A DNA stretch of 18,246 nt from Flammeovirgaceae bacterium (GCA_016712035.1 JADJRT010000013.1:1-18246); one strand, 5' to 3'. Positions 8,576 through 18,246 are shown, counted from the first letter of the stretch. Notes: generated from the sequence alone by a model not told the origin. Numbers and translations: made by a program.

Positions 8576-8583
8576 CAAAATTA
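8576..8583 (-). promoter_or_regulatory. possible Bacteroidota -7 box for the ABC permease gene
   Basis: On the minus strand TAATTTTG matches the Bacteroidota -7 consensus TAnnTTTG exactly and lies 54 bases before the permease start codon, inside the 139-base divergent gap. I do not see a clear TTTG -33 element at the expected 19-base spacing, so this is a weak call. Confidence 0.35.
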
Positions 8584-8660
8584 TATCTTTAATCGTTCTA
8601 ATGGGAGACTTTTTACGGATTCTTTTTGTTACAAGTAATAGCTAAATAAGTGATTTAACG

Positions 8661-9909
8661 ATGCGCTGGTTGATTTTGTTCTTTTTTATCTCCCTTTCGG
8701 GAAAGGTTTTGGCTAATTCCATTTTTATACCCATGGATGATAAGCAAAACAATCACTTGAAGGCTTATGGAATTGCCTATTGGATTCTGAAAAACGACAT
8801 TGAGGTGGATTGGCTGTTGAACTACCGGGGCGGAAGCTTCATGTGCACGTATAATCCAAAATTCAAAATGAGTTAGTAGTGCGAGGCGTTAGCTACGAAA
8901 TTATTTCAGATGCAAGGTAAATGCCATTGTAACGAAATTGCCAGCCCTGCAGTGAACTACGATATTATGAAGCTGGAAAAATATCCACGAATAGCAGTGT
9001 ATTCACCCAAATCAAAACAACCGTGGGATGATGCCGTTACGCTGGTACTCTCCTATGCCGAAATTCCATATGATGTAATTTTTGATGATGAAGTCTTGAA
9101 TGACCTGCTCCCCAAGTATGATTGGTTTGCACCTCCACCATGAAGACTTCACCGGTCAATACGGAAAATTCTACAGCAACTATGCAAACTATCCATGGTA
9201 TCTCGAACAACAAAAGAGGCGGAAGAAACTGCGCGCAGGTTTGGCTTTCATAAAGTATCGCAAGCCAAGTTGGCCGTGGTGAAACGGATTAAAGAATTTG
9301 TAGCCGGAGGTGGTTTCTGTTTGCCATGTGCTCGGCCACCGACACCTACGACATCGCCCTTGCTGCTGGGAGTGGATATCTGCGAACGCATGTACGATGG
9401 CGATGCAGCCGACCCACAGGCGCAAGAAAAATTGGACTTTGAAAAAACACTTGCCTTCACGGACTTCGGATTTCGCGCGATCCGTATCAATACGAATTTT
9501 CTGATATCGATAATAATTTTTTCCAGATCGTGGCTTGCGTCAGGACAACGACTACTTCTCTATATTTCAATTCTCCGCGAAGTGGGATCCCCATCCCAAC
9601 CATGCTTACGCAGAATCACACGCGGGTTGTAAAAGGATTTTATGGGCAAACGACCGGATTCAAAAAAATTGATTAAACCTGATGTAGTGATCATGGGCGA
9701 AACTTCAGAGATTAAAGAAGCCAAATATTTACATGGCGTTTTTGGTAAAGGTTTTTGGACTTATTACGGAGGTCATGACCCAGAAGATTATCAGCACACG
9801 GTAGGAGAAGAACCGACTGATCTCAATTTGCATCCTAACTCACCGGGCTTTCGCCTGATTCTTAACAACATTTATTTCCGGCAGCAAAAAGAAAAAGCAA
9901 AAGACTTGA
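8661..9909 (+). CDS. exported protein annotated in Cytophagales as 'asparagine synthetase B', frameshifted
   Basis: The start at 8661 gives a Sec signal peptide (MRWLILFFFISLSGKVLANS) and then IFIPMDDKQNNHLKAYGIAY and WLLNYRGGSFM, typical of a ~415-residue Cytophagales protein commonly named asparagine synthetase B. It has neither an N-terminal glutamine amidotransferase nor an asparagine synthase ATP-binding domain, so that name looks wrong. After frame shifts follow PRIAVYSPKSKQPWDDAVTL, LPKYDWLHLHHEDFTGQYGK, FVAGGGFLFAMCSATDTYDI, VDICERMYDGDAADP and FWTYYGGHDPEDYQHTVGEE. The order fits a class I amidotransferase/ThuA-like alpha/beta fold, with Cys in FAMCSATDT as possible nucleophile and His in GGHDPEDY as partner (inference). 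The natural end, FPA-AKKKKQKT with TGA at 9907-9909, overlaps the next start by one base (TGATG). Frame changes occur near 8870, 9125, 9205, 9330, 9375, 9480, 9515, 9665 and 9885. Confidence 0.72.
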
Positions 9910-10286
9910 TGTTTGGCGCGCTGAAAAAATCGCTGTTAGGTTTAGTAGTCAGCACTTTACTTTTTAATGTTGCTTGTAAGTCAGTGCTAAACAACGAGGC
10001 TAATTCAAAAACCATCGAACAAGTCGCCACCGAGAAATTAGGCGCTGATTGTAACACCTACCCCAGCCCAGCAGCTGATTACAAATTATATGTACAGGAA
10101 TCTCCCGAAGTACCCGCATCAGGTATTTTAAAATTTGTCGTTATAGAAACAGAGTCAAAAACCATTTTATACGAAGGAAGTTATATGCCCGGTTACGTAA
10201 AGTGGTTGGATAACAACTCATTGGAGGTTCTTGATTATCCACGAATGCCAAAAGACAACGAAGATCCATCCGTCTACAAAAAGTGA
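9909..10286 (+). CDS. short lipoprotein, unknown function
   Basis: A 125-residue frame. The ATG at 9909 overlaps the upstream TGA by one base, so translation is probably coupled. It opens with a type II signal peptide, MFGALKKSLLGLVVSTLLFN followed by VAC, with the lipid-accepting cysteine at residue 23. The same frame also runs back into the preceding gene, but that upstream text belongs to the exported protein's C-terminus, so 9909 is the sensible start. The mature part contains strand-rich text: GILKFVVIETESKTILYEGS and GYVKWLDNNSLEVLDYPRMP. I do not recognise a family. It is followed after 28 bases by the giant Asp-box protein, suggesting one transcript for three envelope or secreted proteins. 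Confidence 0.72.
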   Translation: MFGALKKSLLGLVVSTLLFNVACKSVLNNEANSKTIEQVATEKLGADCNTYPSPAADYKLYVQESPEVPASGILKFVVIETESKTILYEGSYMPGYVKWLDNNSLEVLDYPRMPKDNEDPSVYKK

Positions 10287-10314
10287 TAACCCTTAAGGCC
10301 ATCAAATAGCATCT

Positions 10315-13300
10315 ATGAAGTTGCGGCACATTTCAATAGTTGTGTTATTGTTCTGCGGTGGGTTGCTGTGGGTTATCAACCGACCTATCGATAACCAGGT
10401 GGAGGAATTTATTCCAGCAGAATTCAATGGGCCCGAGCAATTTGCTTTACTCCATCGCGGTATCCGCACACACCAGCAGACGCCAACGGTCCGGAGTATG
10501 AGGAAGGTTTTATTATGCGTGAGATTAAGAACGCAAAAGCCATCGCTGCCCGAAAAATTCAAACAGTCGTACACAATCAAACGGTGTACTCGAATGGAAA
10601 GAACGTGGACCGGCCAACGTGCCGGGTCGCACCCGCAGTTAATCGTTGATCCGGATGATCCAACGCGCAAAATACCTGGTTTGCTGCCTCGGCCGGTGGC
10701 GGTGTTTGGAAAACGGTTACTGGCGGTAACGCGTGGAATCTAATAACACCCGACCTTACAAATCTGGCAACAACTGTACTTGCCATGGCAACCTCAAATC
10801 ACAATGTGATCTATTTAGGTACGGGAGAAAGTTTTGGTGGTCTCGTAGGTATCCGTGGCAACGGAATCTTTAAATCCAATGATCGAGGACAAACCTGGAA
10901 CCATCTTCCCTCCACCATTAACTTTTCTGATATTAACCGGATCATCATTCATCCCACTGATGCAAATACTGCCGTGGCAGCTACGGCTATCAGATTTATC
11001 GAACTACCAATGGCGGAGATACATGGACAAGGTATCCAACCTGCAATCCGTAGAAGATTTAAAATCCACACCGGGAATTTTAACATTCAATATGCTACTC
11101 AAAATAGTGTAGGTGTACTGAAGTCTACGAATGCTGGAGTTACCTGGGCTCTTTCAATACAGGCATGAGTCGAACGGCAGAACAGAAGTTGCTATTTCTC
11201 CCAACAATACGAACAGAATTTTGCTTCGGCACAAAGCACCTTGGGAGGTTCATTGTCCGATTTATACGTTTCCGATGATGCGGGCACCAACTGGTCCATT
11301 GCTGATGTAACCTTTAATAATACCCTATTTGATTTTTTGGGTGGCCAGGGTTGGTACGATAATACAATTCTTTGCGATCCATTCAATGCCAACGTGGTGT
11401 ACCATGGTGGAGTTAGTCTTTTCCGGACGCAATTGGAAAATGGTTCTTCAGCACCCATCAACATATATTCTATGGAAGAATTGGGAACAAGTTTTATTTC
11501 GCTGTTGAATTATGGAGCTACGCAAGCAAATGGAAAACTATCAGTAACTTCAGACGCAACGGTATCGGTTGAAATTAGATTTGGTCCGGGAAAAAATCAA
11601 ATGGCGCATCGGTTTTTAACACCGGTCGGAGCAACCTCAGGCGTACCCGATATCAGCTATAGCTACGCGGATTATGTTAATCTACCCTTTGAAGTTTGGG
11701 ACATAACCAACAACAAACAGTTGATGGTTTCCTTTCGGGATCAGGATCGGAATGGACAATTTAATTTGCTCCTTCAAAACACCGATGGTCCAGCCACCAG
11801 TCAAAGTCGGGAATATCTTTTTCTTCATCAGGAAGACTATCACTCCGTTACACCCTCTGCAGACATTGCTGTTGCTGGTGGACAACTCTTCAAACAAATG
11901 TATTCAATATGGCCGGTTCTGGCTGCAGGAAAAAACTGGCCCGCAGATATCGTTGAGTCAAAAATTAAAATCAGTTTAACTTCTATTCCCAAAATCAACG
12001 CCACAACCACTCCGGTTGCTGATGCCTATGGAAATTTTGATAGCAAAAATAGATTTGTTGTGTTTGGTACCGATGTTCATCCCGATCATCACAACCTCCT
12101 TGCTATTCCAACATCAGGCACCACCTATAAAATCTTAAATGCCAGCGATGGTGGAATCTTTATTTCAAATTCATCGGCAACACCAGGTGTTAATCAAGGC
12201 GATTGGACCATGGTGGGTCGCACGTATAATACCAGTCAGTTTTATGGTGCAGATAAACGACCTGGTTTTGATGAATATTTTGGTGGCATGCAGGACAATG
12301 GAACCTGGCGGTCGCCAACCGGAACCAACGCTTCGAAAACAACCAATTATGTTTTTAGCATTGGTGGTGATGGATTTGAAGTAATCTGGCATCCGCTTGA
12401 CGACAGTAAACTTTTAGGCGGATCGCAAGGAAACAATTTTAGAAAATCGAATGATGGTGGCAACACCTGGACTTCAGCAACCAACGGGCTGTCGGGAACA
12501 CATCCCTTTGTTTCGAAGTTGGCCAGCTCAAAGATAATCCAGATGTTGTTTTCACTTTGTCATCGGATGGCGTTTTTCGATCGAATGATTTCGGTACGAA
12601 CTGGACGCTAACTCCATCGATGAAAAATGGGGCTCTACGTCATTTATGGATATTGAAGTCTCACAAGCAAACGCAAATATTATTTGGGCCGGCAGTGCGA
12701 TGGTTAATTCAGGAGATAGTAGAAACTTACATGTATCCACCAATGGCGGACAAACCTTTACTACGACCAATAATTATACAGAACGGGTTCTTGGTGGCAT
12801 TACTAAATTGGCATCGCATCCGGTAGAAGATAGTACTGCATTTGCGCTGTTCTCTTTCGCAGGCAAACCAAAAATTCTAAGAACAAAAAACCTGGGACAA
12901 AGCTGGCAGGATATCTCAGGTTTCGGTTTAGCACCAACGAGTAGTACGGGCTTTCCGAATGTAGCGGTGTATTGTCTTTATGTGCGTCCCGACAATCCTG
13001 AAATTATTTGGGTGGGGACAGAAATTGGTATTGTAGAGTCACTAGATAACGGACAAACATGGTCGTTACTGGAGGATTTCCCGAATGTTGCTGTGTGGCA
13101 TATGAAAGGTCAGGACGACCAAGTTGTTATTGCCACCCATGGTCGCGGAATCTGGACCGCGCAAACAGAGAATATACAGGCTGTCTTGATTAATCCTACG
13201 ATACATGCTATTGGTACGTCTCCTCAATCAGAGTTATCGGTATCCATTTCTTTACTTGATGAATATGATTCAACCGAAATCTGGCTGCAAAAATATAAAG

Positions 13301-14252
13301 GTTGGTAAGTTAAGGGCTGTGCTACCTGGCAGTTACCTACTTCAAATTGTTGGTGCTCCGGTGGGCAGTGTGGAAGCAAAACTTATTAGTTATAAAGACA
13401 AAGCCCCATTTCATTCTAAAACAGTAACTGGTGAGCACATCGTTTTAAAATCCTTTCAGCAACAATATTTTAATCATTTTCAGAACGCCAATGACTTTGC
13501 ATTAACCACATTTACTGTTCAGTCTTTTGGAAATTCTAATTCTAGTTTACAAAGTTTCCATAATTATTTATCGAACAACAATGGAGTGGCCCTTCTAAAG
13601 CAACCCATAATTCTTACTCCCGCTCATCCCTTCTTTGCGTATAGTGATGTAGCTATTGTGGAGCCAGGGTCAACCGGTTCACAATTTGGTCAACCTCAGT
13701 TTAAAGATTATGTAATCGTAGAAGGAACTAAAGATGCCGTTACGTGGATTCCGATTTCCGCTGGATATAATGCCTCATTCAATCCAAGCTGGCTGGATAG
13801 TTATACAACGAATCAAGCCGGCAATGCAAGTCAATGGGTTGATCATTCGATCGACCTAAGCAAGGCTTTTTAATCTTGGTGATACCCTTGTTGTTTCGAT
13901 TTCGCCTTTACTCCGATCAAACCGGAACTTCGTGGGGTGGTCAATTGATAATCTCTATATCCAGTTGAAACCAACGGGGATTAATGAAATAACACCTGTT
14001 ACAAAACTCAGCGCCTTCCCCAATCCAACCACGGGGCCTGTTACGATATCCTATTCGGTCACTCAAAAAACGAATGTAGATGTAGAAGTTTATGATTGGG
14101 TTGGCAAAAGATTTATCACTTTATCGTTGGGCAGTAAAGAACCCGGTGAGTATTCTCAAACGTTAACCCTGCCAACAAAATCCGGTACTTATTTACTTAC
14201 GCTTAAAACCAATACAACAAAACAAGTCTTTAAGGTTATTGTATCGGATTGA
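10315..14252 (+). CDS. very large secreted Asp-box (VPS10/sortilin-like) beta-propeller protein with T9SS sorting domain, frameshifted
   Basis: Repaired, this is a protein of about 1310 residues. The N-terminus has a signal peptide (MKLRHISIVVLLFCGGLLWV). The body has nine Asp-boxes of the S-x-D-x-G-x-T-W type: SNDRGQTW at 10875, TTNGGDTW at 11003, STNAGVTW at 11124, SDDAGTNW at 11271, SNDGGNTW at 12447, SNDFGTNW at 12581, STNGGQTF at 12736, TKNLGQSW at 12883 and SLDNGQTW at 13039. These mark one or two beta-propellers of the VPS10/BNR kind, with an insert (11450-12000) lacking boxes. A C-terminal jelly-roll-like part ends in FRLYSDQTGTSWGWSIDN, and the last ~80 residues (KLSAFPNPTTGPVTISYSV to VFKVIVSD) are a type IX secretion sorting domain. 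It should cross the outer membrane by T9SS. Substrate is unknown. Frame changes lie near 10470, 10600, 10670, 11000, 11030, 11160-11240, 12530, 12625, 13300, 13870 and 13930. Confidence 0.88.
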
Positions 14253-14849
14253 TCAATGAAATCTATCCTCCCGAACCTCCAGGCTTTTCATGATCACAGC
14301 TTCCGATACAAGAATTTCGCGCCAGCGAGCTTCAACAAGCTCTGGCTTCAGATGTTCCTTAGCAAGAGCCAAAAAGTTTTTATAATGACTAGCTTCCGAT
14401 ACCATCAGTTCGTAATAAAACAAACTCAATTCCTTGTCGCCAATTTCTTTCCACAATATTCTAAAGCGTTCGCAACTGCGCGCTTCAATCAATGCATTGA
14501 TTAATAATTTTTCCACTAATTGTTGCTCCCTACTTCCACCCCTCTTAATAATACTTTGCAAGTGCTCCACATATTCATCTTTACGCGGAAATCCTAAGTG
14601 AAACCCACGTTTAGTCAATTGCTCCAGAACCCGTTCAAAGTGACCCCATTCCTCTGCTACGATAGGCGTTAGCTCTTCAACTAGTCTTTTCTTTCTGGGT
14701 ATAAAATGATCAACGAAAATACACGATGAAGCCGCCTTCTGCTCACAATACGCATGATCGATTAAGATCTCTTCAATGTTTTTCTCAGCAATGTTTACCC
14801 ACCGGGGGTCTGTTGGCAGCTGTAATCCTAGTACATGCTTTTCCATCAA
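14253..14849 (-). CDS. miaE: tRNA-(ms2io6A)-hydroxylase-like di-iron protein (MiaE)
   Basis: An intact 198-residue protein of the MiaE family, which in proteobacteria hydroxylates the isopentenyl group of ms2i6A37 in tRNA. It is a ferritin-like helical bundle with a di-iron centre. The expected ligand pattern is visible: E36 (HAYCEQKAA), E67-x-x-H70 (EEWGHF), E122 (LIEARSCERF) and E152-x-x-H155 (SEASHY). The length matches Bacteroidota MiaE proteins. The start could be M1 or M2. Its stop (TCA on the plus strand at 14253-14255) directly abuts the stop of the convergent Asp-box gene, leaving no intergenic base. On the 5' side it overlaps the porin gene's end by a few bases, so it is probably co-transcribed with it. 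Confidence 0.88.
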   Translation of the reverse strand: MMEKHVLGLQLPTDPRWVNIAEKNIEEILIDHAYCEQKAASSCIFVDHFIPRKKRLVEELTPIVAEEWGHFERVLEQLTKRGFHLGFPRKDEYVEHLQSIIKRGGSREQQLVEKLLINALIEARSCERFRILWKEIGDKELSLFYYELMVSEASHYKNFLALAKEHLKPELVEARWREILVSEAVIMKSLEVREDRFH

Positions 14850-16757
14850 TCGAATAAAAATAGATCAAACCCAAAATCAAGAATATTTCTTTGACCCGGA
14901 TAGCCTGGCGTTGGTATGTATCCAGACTGTGTAATTAACTGAACCAGGTTAGAGTATTTGAAGAAGAACCGTCCACGTTTCATTTTTCCATTTAGAAAAA
15001 CATCCACCAACGGGAAAGCCGGACTCACAAAATCGTCTTGCACATAATATTGTTGAATAGCCGGTGCATAACCCAGCGCGGTATAATCGGACCGCCAATG
15101 AAAATCGATCCCAGCCTGAAGTTGAAGATTATCCTTGAATAGAAAATTTTCATAGGCCAGTTGCACATTGGCAAACCATTCCGGTATACGAATGGCCTGA
15201 TCATCGTTACTAAGAAGTTTAGAATACAAAACCTGAGGTCTTAGATAAACATGCCGCAAAAAAGCGGACTGACATCCTTAACTCCGGAGCCAGTATTTGT
15301 TGACTACCGGAAGATTGAACCGGAATTACCTCTGTTCGCCTGCAACCTTATTCTCCTTATAATAAATGTAATTATTCTGCGATGTATACGTAATGCCCGG
15401 TGCAACCGAAAGTCCACCAACCCAGGTTTTAATAAAGCCAGATAACTGGTTAAAGAAAGGATCTGAAAAATCGTTTACCCATGAATTGTGACTTCCGCGA
15501 TACGCGAATGGCAAAAAAGGAGCTTTCGACAAGGAGCTGATTCCGGTTGCCTCAAGCCAAGGAGTGCTTAACTGGGCATTTAATTTATAGTATCCCCCCA
15601 GTAAATACTCAGCACTCGAGGATAGTTCGCCTAAAGAATCGAACCGGAAGTCAATCTGCCCACCCAGATAATTTTCAATACCATCATTCTTAAAGGACAA
15701 TTGTGTTTCATCTACATACTCGTTAAATGTACTATAGGTTCGCATCTTGTAATAAAACTATAGAAAAGAAATGCCGCATTCCCTTTCATCCCCACCTCGT
15801 TGGGAATTGATTTAAAAACGTAATGGGCATCATTAACATCCTGAGTATTTATGTCTTGATCCGGATTCGTATATAAAAAGTATTTATCATAGTTTACTTC
15901 GCTGCTTCAAGTATCATTAAAAATGTTTTCCTGTCGCGACAAATTTAGTTTGTGATAAACCTGTAAAGGTGAGGGGTTGATATTGATGATAGATATGAAA
16001 TACATTTCGTAGTTCTTCCGTTTTGGCTGCTAATAGATAAGGTTGAGCGTAAGGGTCGTAAATAACCATTGATCGTTGTCTCAGGTTAATAAGATTCCAC
16101 CATTCTCATTCACCCGATGGCGGATTCGCCTGTAATTTCCTGTAATAAAATATCGTTCGTTTTCTGATTTATAAGAAGAATGAAAATCATAGTATTGACT
16201 GATGGTTTGCCGGTCGCCTTTACCTTGCCGTTGAATTTGTTTGTCGACCAGAATTGGCCTGTAGTTGAAACCAAAATTCAACGGGGGTAATATTTCTACT
16301 AAACTCAATCCGAGACATAGCGCGACCTTCGCCACCCCAAACTAAAAATATTCTTGTGTAGGGTGATTTAGTATCAAAAATTAGCGGCTCTTCGGTATCA
16401 AAGTACTTCCCATACGAGGTGAACCCTGGAGTCGCTCCTATTTTTGGTTGGTGCTTGTAAAAAGATAGGATTTAGGGCTGTGCCAACATTGCCAAGGTTA
16501 TGATAAAAATTATTAGAGCTCTGAATATAGGTCCATCGATGATAGTTGCTCAACATCGTATCAAGCGGTTGATAGTCGCCCTTATTCTGAAATATGTTGT
16601 TTTCAGTAATCCATTTAGGTGGTATTGGGGCCATATATCGTTTACCGTTGAATCATCAAGAATCTGGAGATCCTCTGCCCGACAGTGTTGGAGAGTTTCT
16701 TCCTGCGCCAGCAAGTTTAAAACTTCCTGTCAGGAAAATAAAAAATATTGATGGCAC
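14846..16757 (-). CDS. Porin_10-family putative porin (outer membrane beta-barrel), frameshifted
   Basis: Reconstructed over many frames this is a ~635-residue 'putative porin' of Bacteroidota (Porin_10 family). The N-terminal part has a signal-peptide-like segment (PSIFFIFLTGSFK, then LLAQEETLQ) and the family opening IYGPNTTKWITENNIFQN followed by NYHRWTYIQSSNNFYHNLGN and VGTALNPIFLQAP. Further pieces are FGFNYRPILVDKQIQRQGKG, RQTISQYYDFHSSYK, YLGGQIDFRFDSLGELSSSA, FAYRGSHNSWVNDFSDPF and YENFLFKDNLQLQAGIDFHW. The C-terminus is GYIPTPGYPGQRNILDFGFD ending in FLFD, with the terminal aromatic typical of barrel proteins. The exact start is unsure: a GTG at 16757 is in place but the frame nearby is damaged. 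It lies between lpxK and miaE on the same strand. Confidence 0.82.
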
Positions 16758-16775
16758 TTTTTTTAAAAACACGCG

Positions 16776-16783
16776 CAAAAATA
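16776..16783 (-). promoter_or_regulatory. possible Bacteroidota -7 box for the porin gene
   Basis: TATTTTTG on the minus strand matches TAnnTTTG exactly and sits just upstream of the probable porin start, in the 75-base gap after lpxK. The distance to the GTG at 16757 is short, and no TTTG -33 element is evident, so this is tentative. Confidence 0.3.
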
Positions 16784-16831
16784 GATTAAGTTAGGGAAAG
16801 AGCCTCTGGTTTTTCGATAGCCGATGCCGGT

Positions 16832-17853
16832 TTAGCCGTTTTCTTCAATGAGTTCTTTAATCATTATGTCAAATTCCGCTCTCATTCTTTATAAGTTGGC
16901 CTCAATGGGAACATAAAACCATTTTTCTTGCTGTCTTCACTTACCAAGGCTGGACAATAAGTTTAACCATATCCTTTTCTGTAGTAAGAATCGAACCGGC
17001 CTTACAATCCTCAGCCTTTTGATGTATCGCAATAATATCGAGATCGAATCATGATGATCTGGAAATCTCACATGGTGATGTACCTTAAAATCTTTGCTAT
17101 TGCATGCAAACGAACTGTTATTGGCTAAAGCAGAAACCAACACAATATCATTACTTATGGATTGAGCATGATCTATCCCAAGCGGAGAATTGTACTTCAA
17201 ACGGCTAAAAAAACGGGCTTAGAACCTGCCTGATTCTCAAGCTTCTGGCGGATTAAATTTTCTGTATCTGAATTAAGATCAGCACATTTAGTCATCACTA
17301 CCACGTCAGCCCGCTAAGCACTATCCCTTGCCTCCCTCAGTCGACCGAAAGGCATAGGAAGTCCTTATAAAAAGGCTTGTTGTAGTCTGTAACCAAAATT
17401 GAGAATTGAGGAACAACGGCCCGATGTTGAAAGGCATCGTCCATTAAAATTACTTGAACTTCTGGACACCTCATTTAAAATAGTTGGAATGGCCAATGCC
17501 CTGTCTTCTCCAGCACAACTACAATCCTTTCCTTAAACTTTCTAAAAATCTAGTAAGGCTCATCACCCAAGGTAAGGGCTGTGTCATCATCCTTTGCGAT
17601 ACGAAGAAACCCTTTTTGTCTTTCACCATACCCTCGGCTTAGGGTATTCTACCCATATTGGCTGCATAATAATCCAGATAAATGTTCGACCATAGGCGTT
17701 TACCCGATACCTACATTTAAATTACGCTTTATTAACAATCGTATCAAATTGAAAAGACTTTTGTATCGATATCATAGAGATAATTTCTTAGCCTCATCGA
17801 TCAGATTATAAAGCCAGGCAAAAGGGTAACAGAAGGTACTTTAACAGATGCAT
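16832..17853 (-). CDS. lpxK: tetraacyldisaccharide 4'-kinase (lipid A biosynthesis), heavily frameshifted
   Basis: LpxK phosphorylates the 4'-position of the tetraacyl-disaccharide-1-phosphate precursor of lipid A at the inner membrane. The start at 17853 reads MHLLKYLLLP, and after a shift AWLYNLIDEAKKLSY. The P-loop region is badly damaged, with only LNVGIG-TPMVEHL recognisable (the family has GNLxVGGTGKTP). Then come GFLRIAKDDDTALTLGDEPY, VCAGEDRALAIPTIL, LMDDAFQHRAVVPQFSILVT with DYNKPFYKDFL, PFGRLREARDSA, RADVVVMTKCADLNSD, PVFFSRLKYNSPLG, DIVLVSALANNSSF and the helical end EFDIMIKELIEENG with TAA at 16832-16834. The motifs DDAFQHR, LREARD and TKC identify the family. Repaired length is about 340 residues, normal. 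Since lipid A synthesis is normally essential, the dense indels point to sequence error, not decay. Confidence 0.85.
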
Positions 17854-17901
17854 AAAGCAGTGCCGCGATCTTTCGTTATTTTGGTCAAAGTACATAAATC
17901 G

Positions 17902-18246
17902 ATGGCTACAATAACTATAAAACAGGTAATCGAAAGTCTTGAAAAACTCGCGCCGCAGTGGGAAAGATATGATAACAGTGGATTGATAACGGGTCAGGCA
18001 GCTGATGATGTAAATTTTATTCTCGTTACGCTGGATTATTGTACAGAAGCCGTTGTTGAGGAGGCTATTTCCAAATCCTGCAATTTAATCACATCGCCCA
18101 CCACCCCGTTCTGTTTGGAGGGGTCAAGAGACTTACTGGCAATACTTATGTAGGCGTGTATTGATGAAGGCGATCCGCAATCAAATTGCTATCTACGCTA
18201 TCCACCAATCTTGGGTAGCATAATTCAGGGTGTTAACAAAAAATTG
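17902..18246 (+). CDS. Nif3-like dinuclear metal centre protein, 3'-truncated by window edge and frameshifted
   Basis: The start at 17902 reads MATITIKQVIESLEKLAPQW and then ERYDNSGLITG, ILVTLDYCTEAVVEEAISK and SCNLI, the standard N-terminus of the Nif3/YqfO family (hexameric proteins with a two-metal site). A one-base shift near 18090 restores AHHPVLFGGVKRLTGNTY, whose His pair belongs to the metal site. After a further shift comes RVLMKAIRNQIAIYA, followed by IHTNLGSIIQGVN near the window end, where the family has HTNLD-x-x-x-GVN (the Asp is not readable here). The enzymatic role is not established in this family. It is divergent from lpxK with 48 bases between the two starts, so the promoters must overlap. 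Confidence 0.85.

Noticed and set aside
9195..9632. Plus-strand 145-codon ORF as a separate protein
   Set aside because: Its first and middle parts are segments of the exported 'asparagine synthetase B'-like protein in shifting frames; the end is out-of-frame shadow.
11682..11897. Minus-strand ORF inside the Asp-box gene
   Set aside because: It lies opposite an unbroken, motif-bearing plus-strand coding stretch and has no independent support.
17581..17811. Plus-strand 76-codon ORF opposite lpxK
   Set aside because: The minus strand carries recognisable LpxK sequence here, so this is an antisense shadow.

Overview
The window looks like a piece of a Bacteroidota chromosome, most likely from the Cytophagales. 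Four things point that way: a C-terminal type IX secretion sorting domain on a large Asp-box repeat protein, a Porin_10-type 'putative porin', a cytophagal secreted protein usually annotated as 'asparagine synthetase B', and matches to the Bacteroidota -7 box (TAnnTTTG). There is no plasmid, phage or CRISPR signature and no intact mobile element.

The dominant feature of the sequence is damage. Most long genes are readable only by hopping between frames at one- or two-base insertions or deletions, often in short homopolymers. Because this also hits lpxK (lipid A synthesis) and nearly every other long gene, I read it as uncorrected sequencing or assembly error rather than mass pseudogenisation. 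Gene spans below are reconstructed across these frameshifts. Genes that read cleanly are the TetR regulator, the 132-aa membrane protein, the 292-aa and 125-aa lipoproteins, miaE and the tRNA.

Layout. 1-2984 (+): two tandem DUF1254/DUF1214 proteins, the first cut by the window edge. 3225-5805 (+): a perfect-core palindromic operator followed by a compact unit of small genes: membrane protein, Dps (with a large internal deletion), TetR regulator, 4-TM membrane protein, His/Glu-rich lipoprotein and cupin. This looks like a self-regulated stress or metal-response operon (inference). 6026-6904 (+): a stand-alone lipoprotein. 6970-7077 (+): a DUF1398-like N-terminal remnant beside a tRNA-Ser(CGA) on the minus strand. 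7287-8521 (-): a solitary MacB/FtsX-type ABC permease.

8661-14252 (+): an envelope/secretion operon made of the exported 'asparagine synthetase B'-like protein (which looks like a class I amidotransferase-like fold), a short lipoprotein overlapping it by one base, and a very large secreted Asp-box/VPS10-like beta-propeller protein with a T9SS signal. 14253-17853 (-): miaE (tRNA hydroxylase), a Porin_10 outer-membrane protein and lpxK. 17902-end (+): the start of a Nif3-family dinuclear-metal protein, divergent from lpxK.

The most useful leads are the operator plus TetR/Dps/cupin unit, the internally deleted Dps, and the amidotransferase-like reading of the 'asparagine synthetase B' gene. I did not find a clearly unprecedented system.
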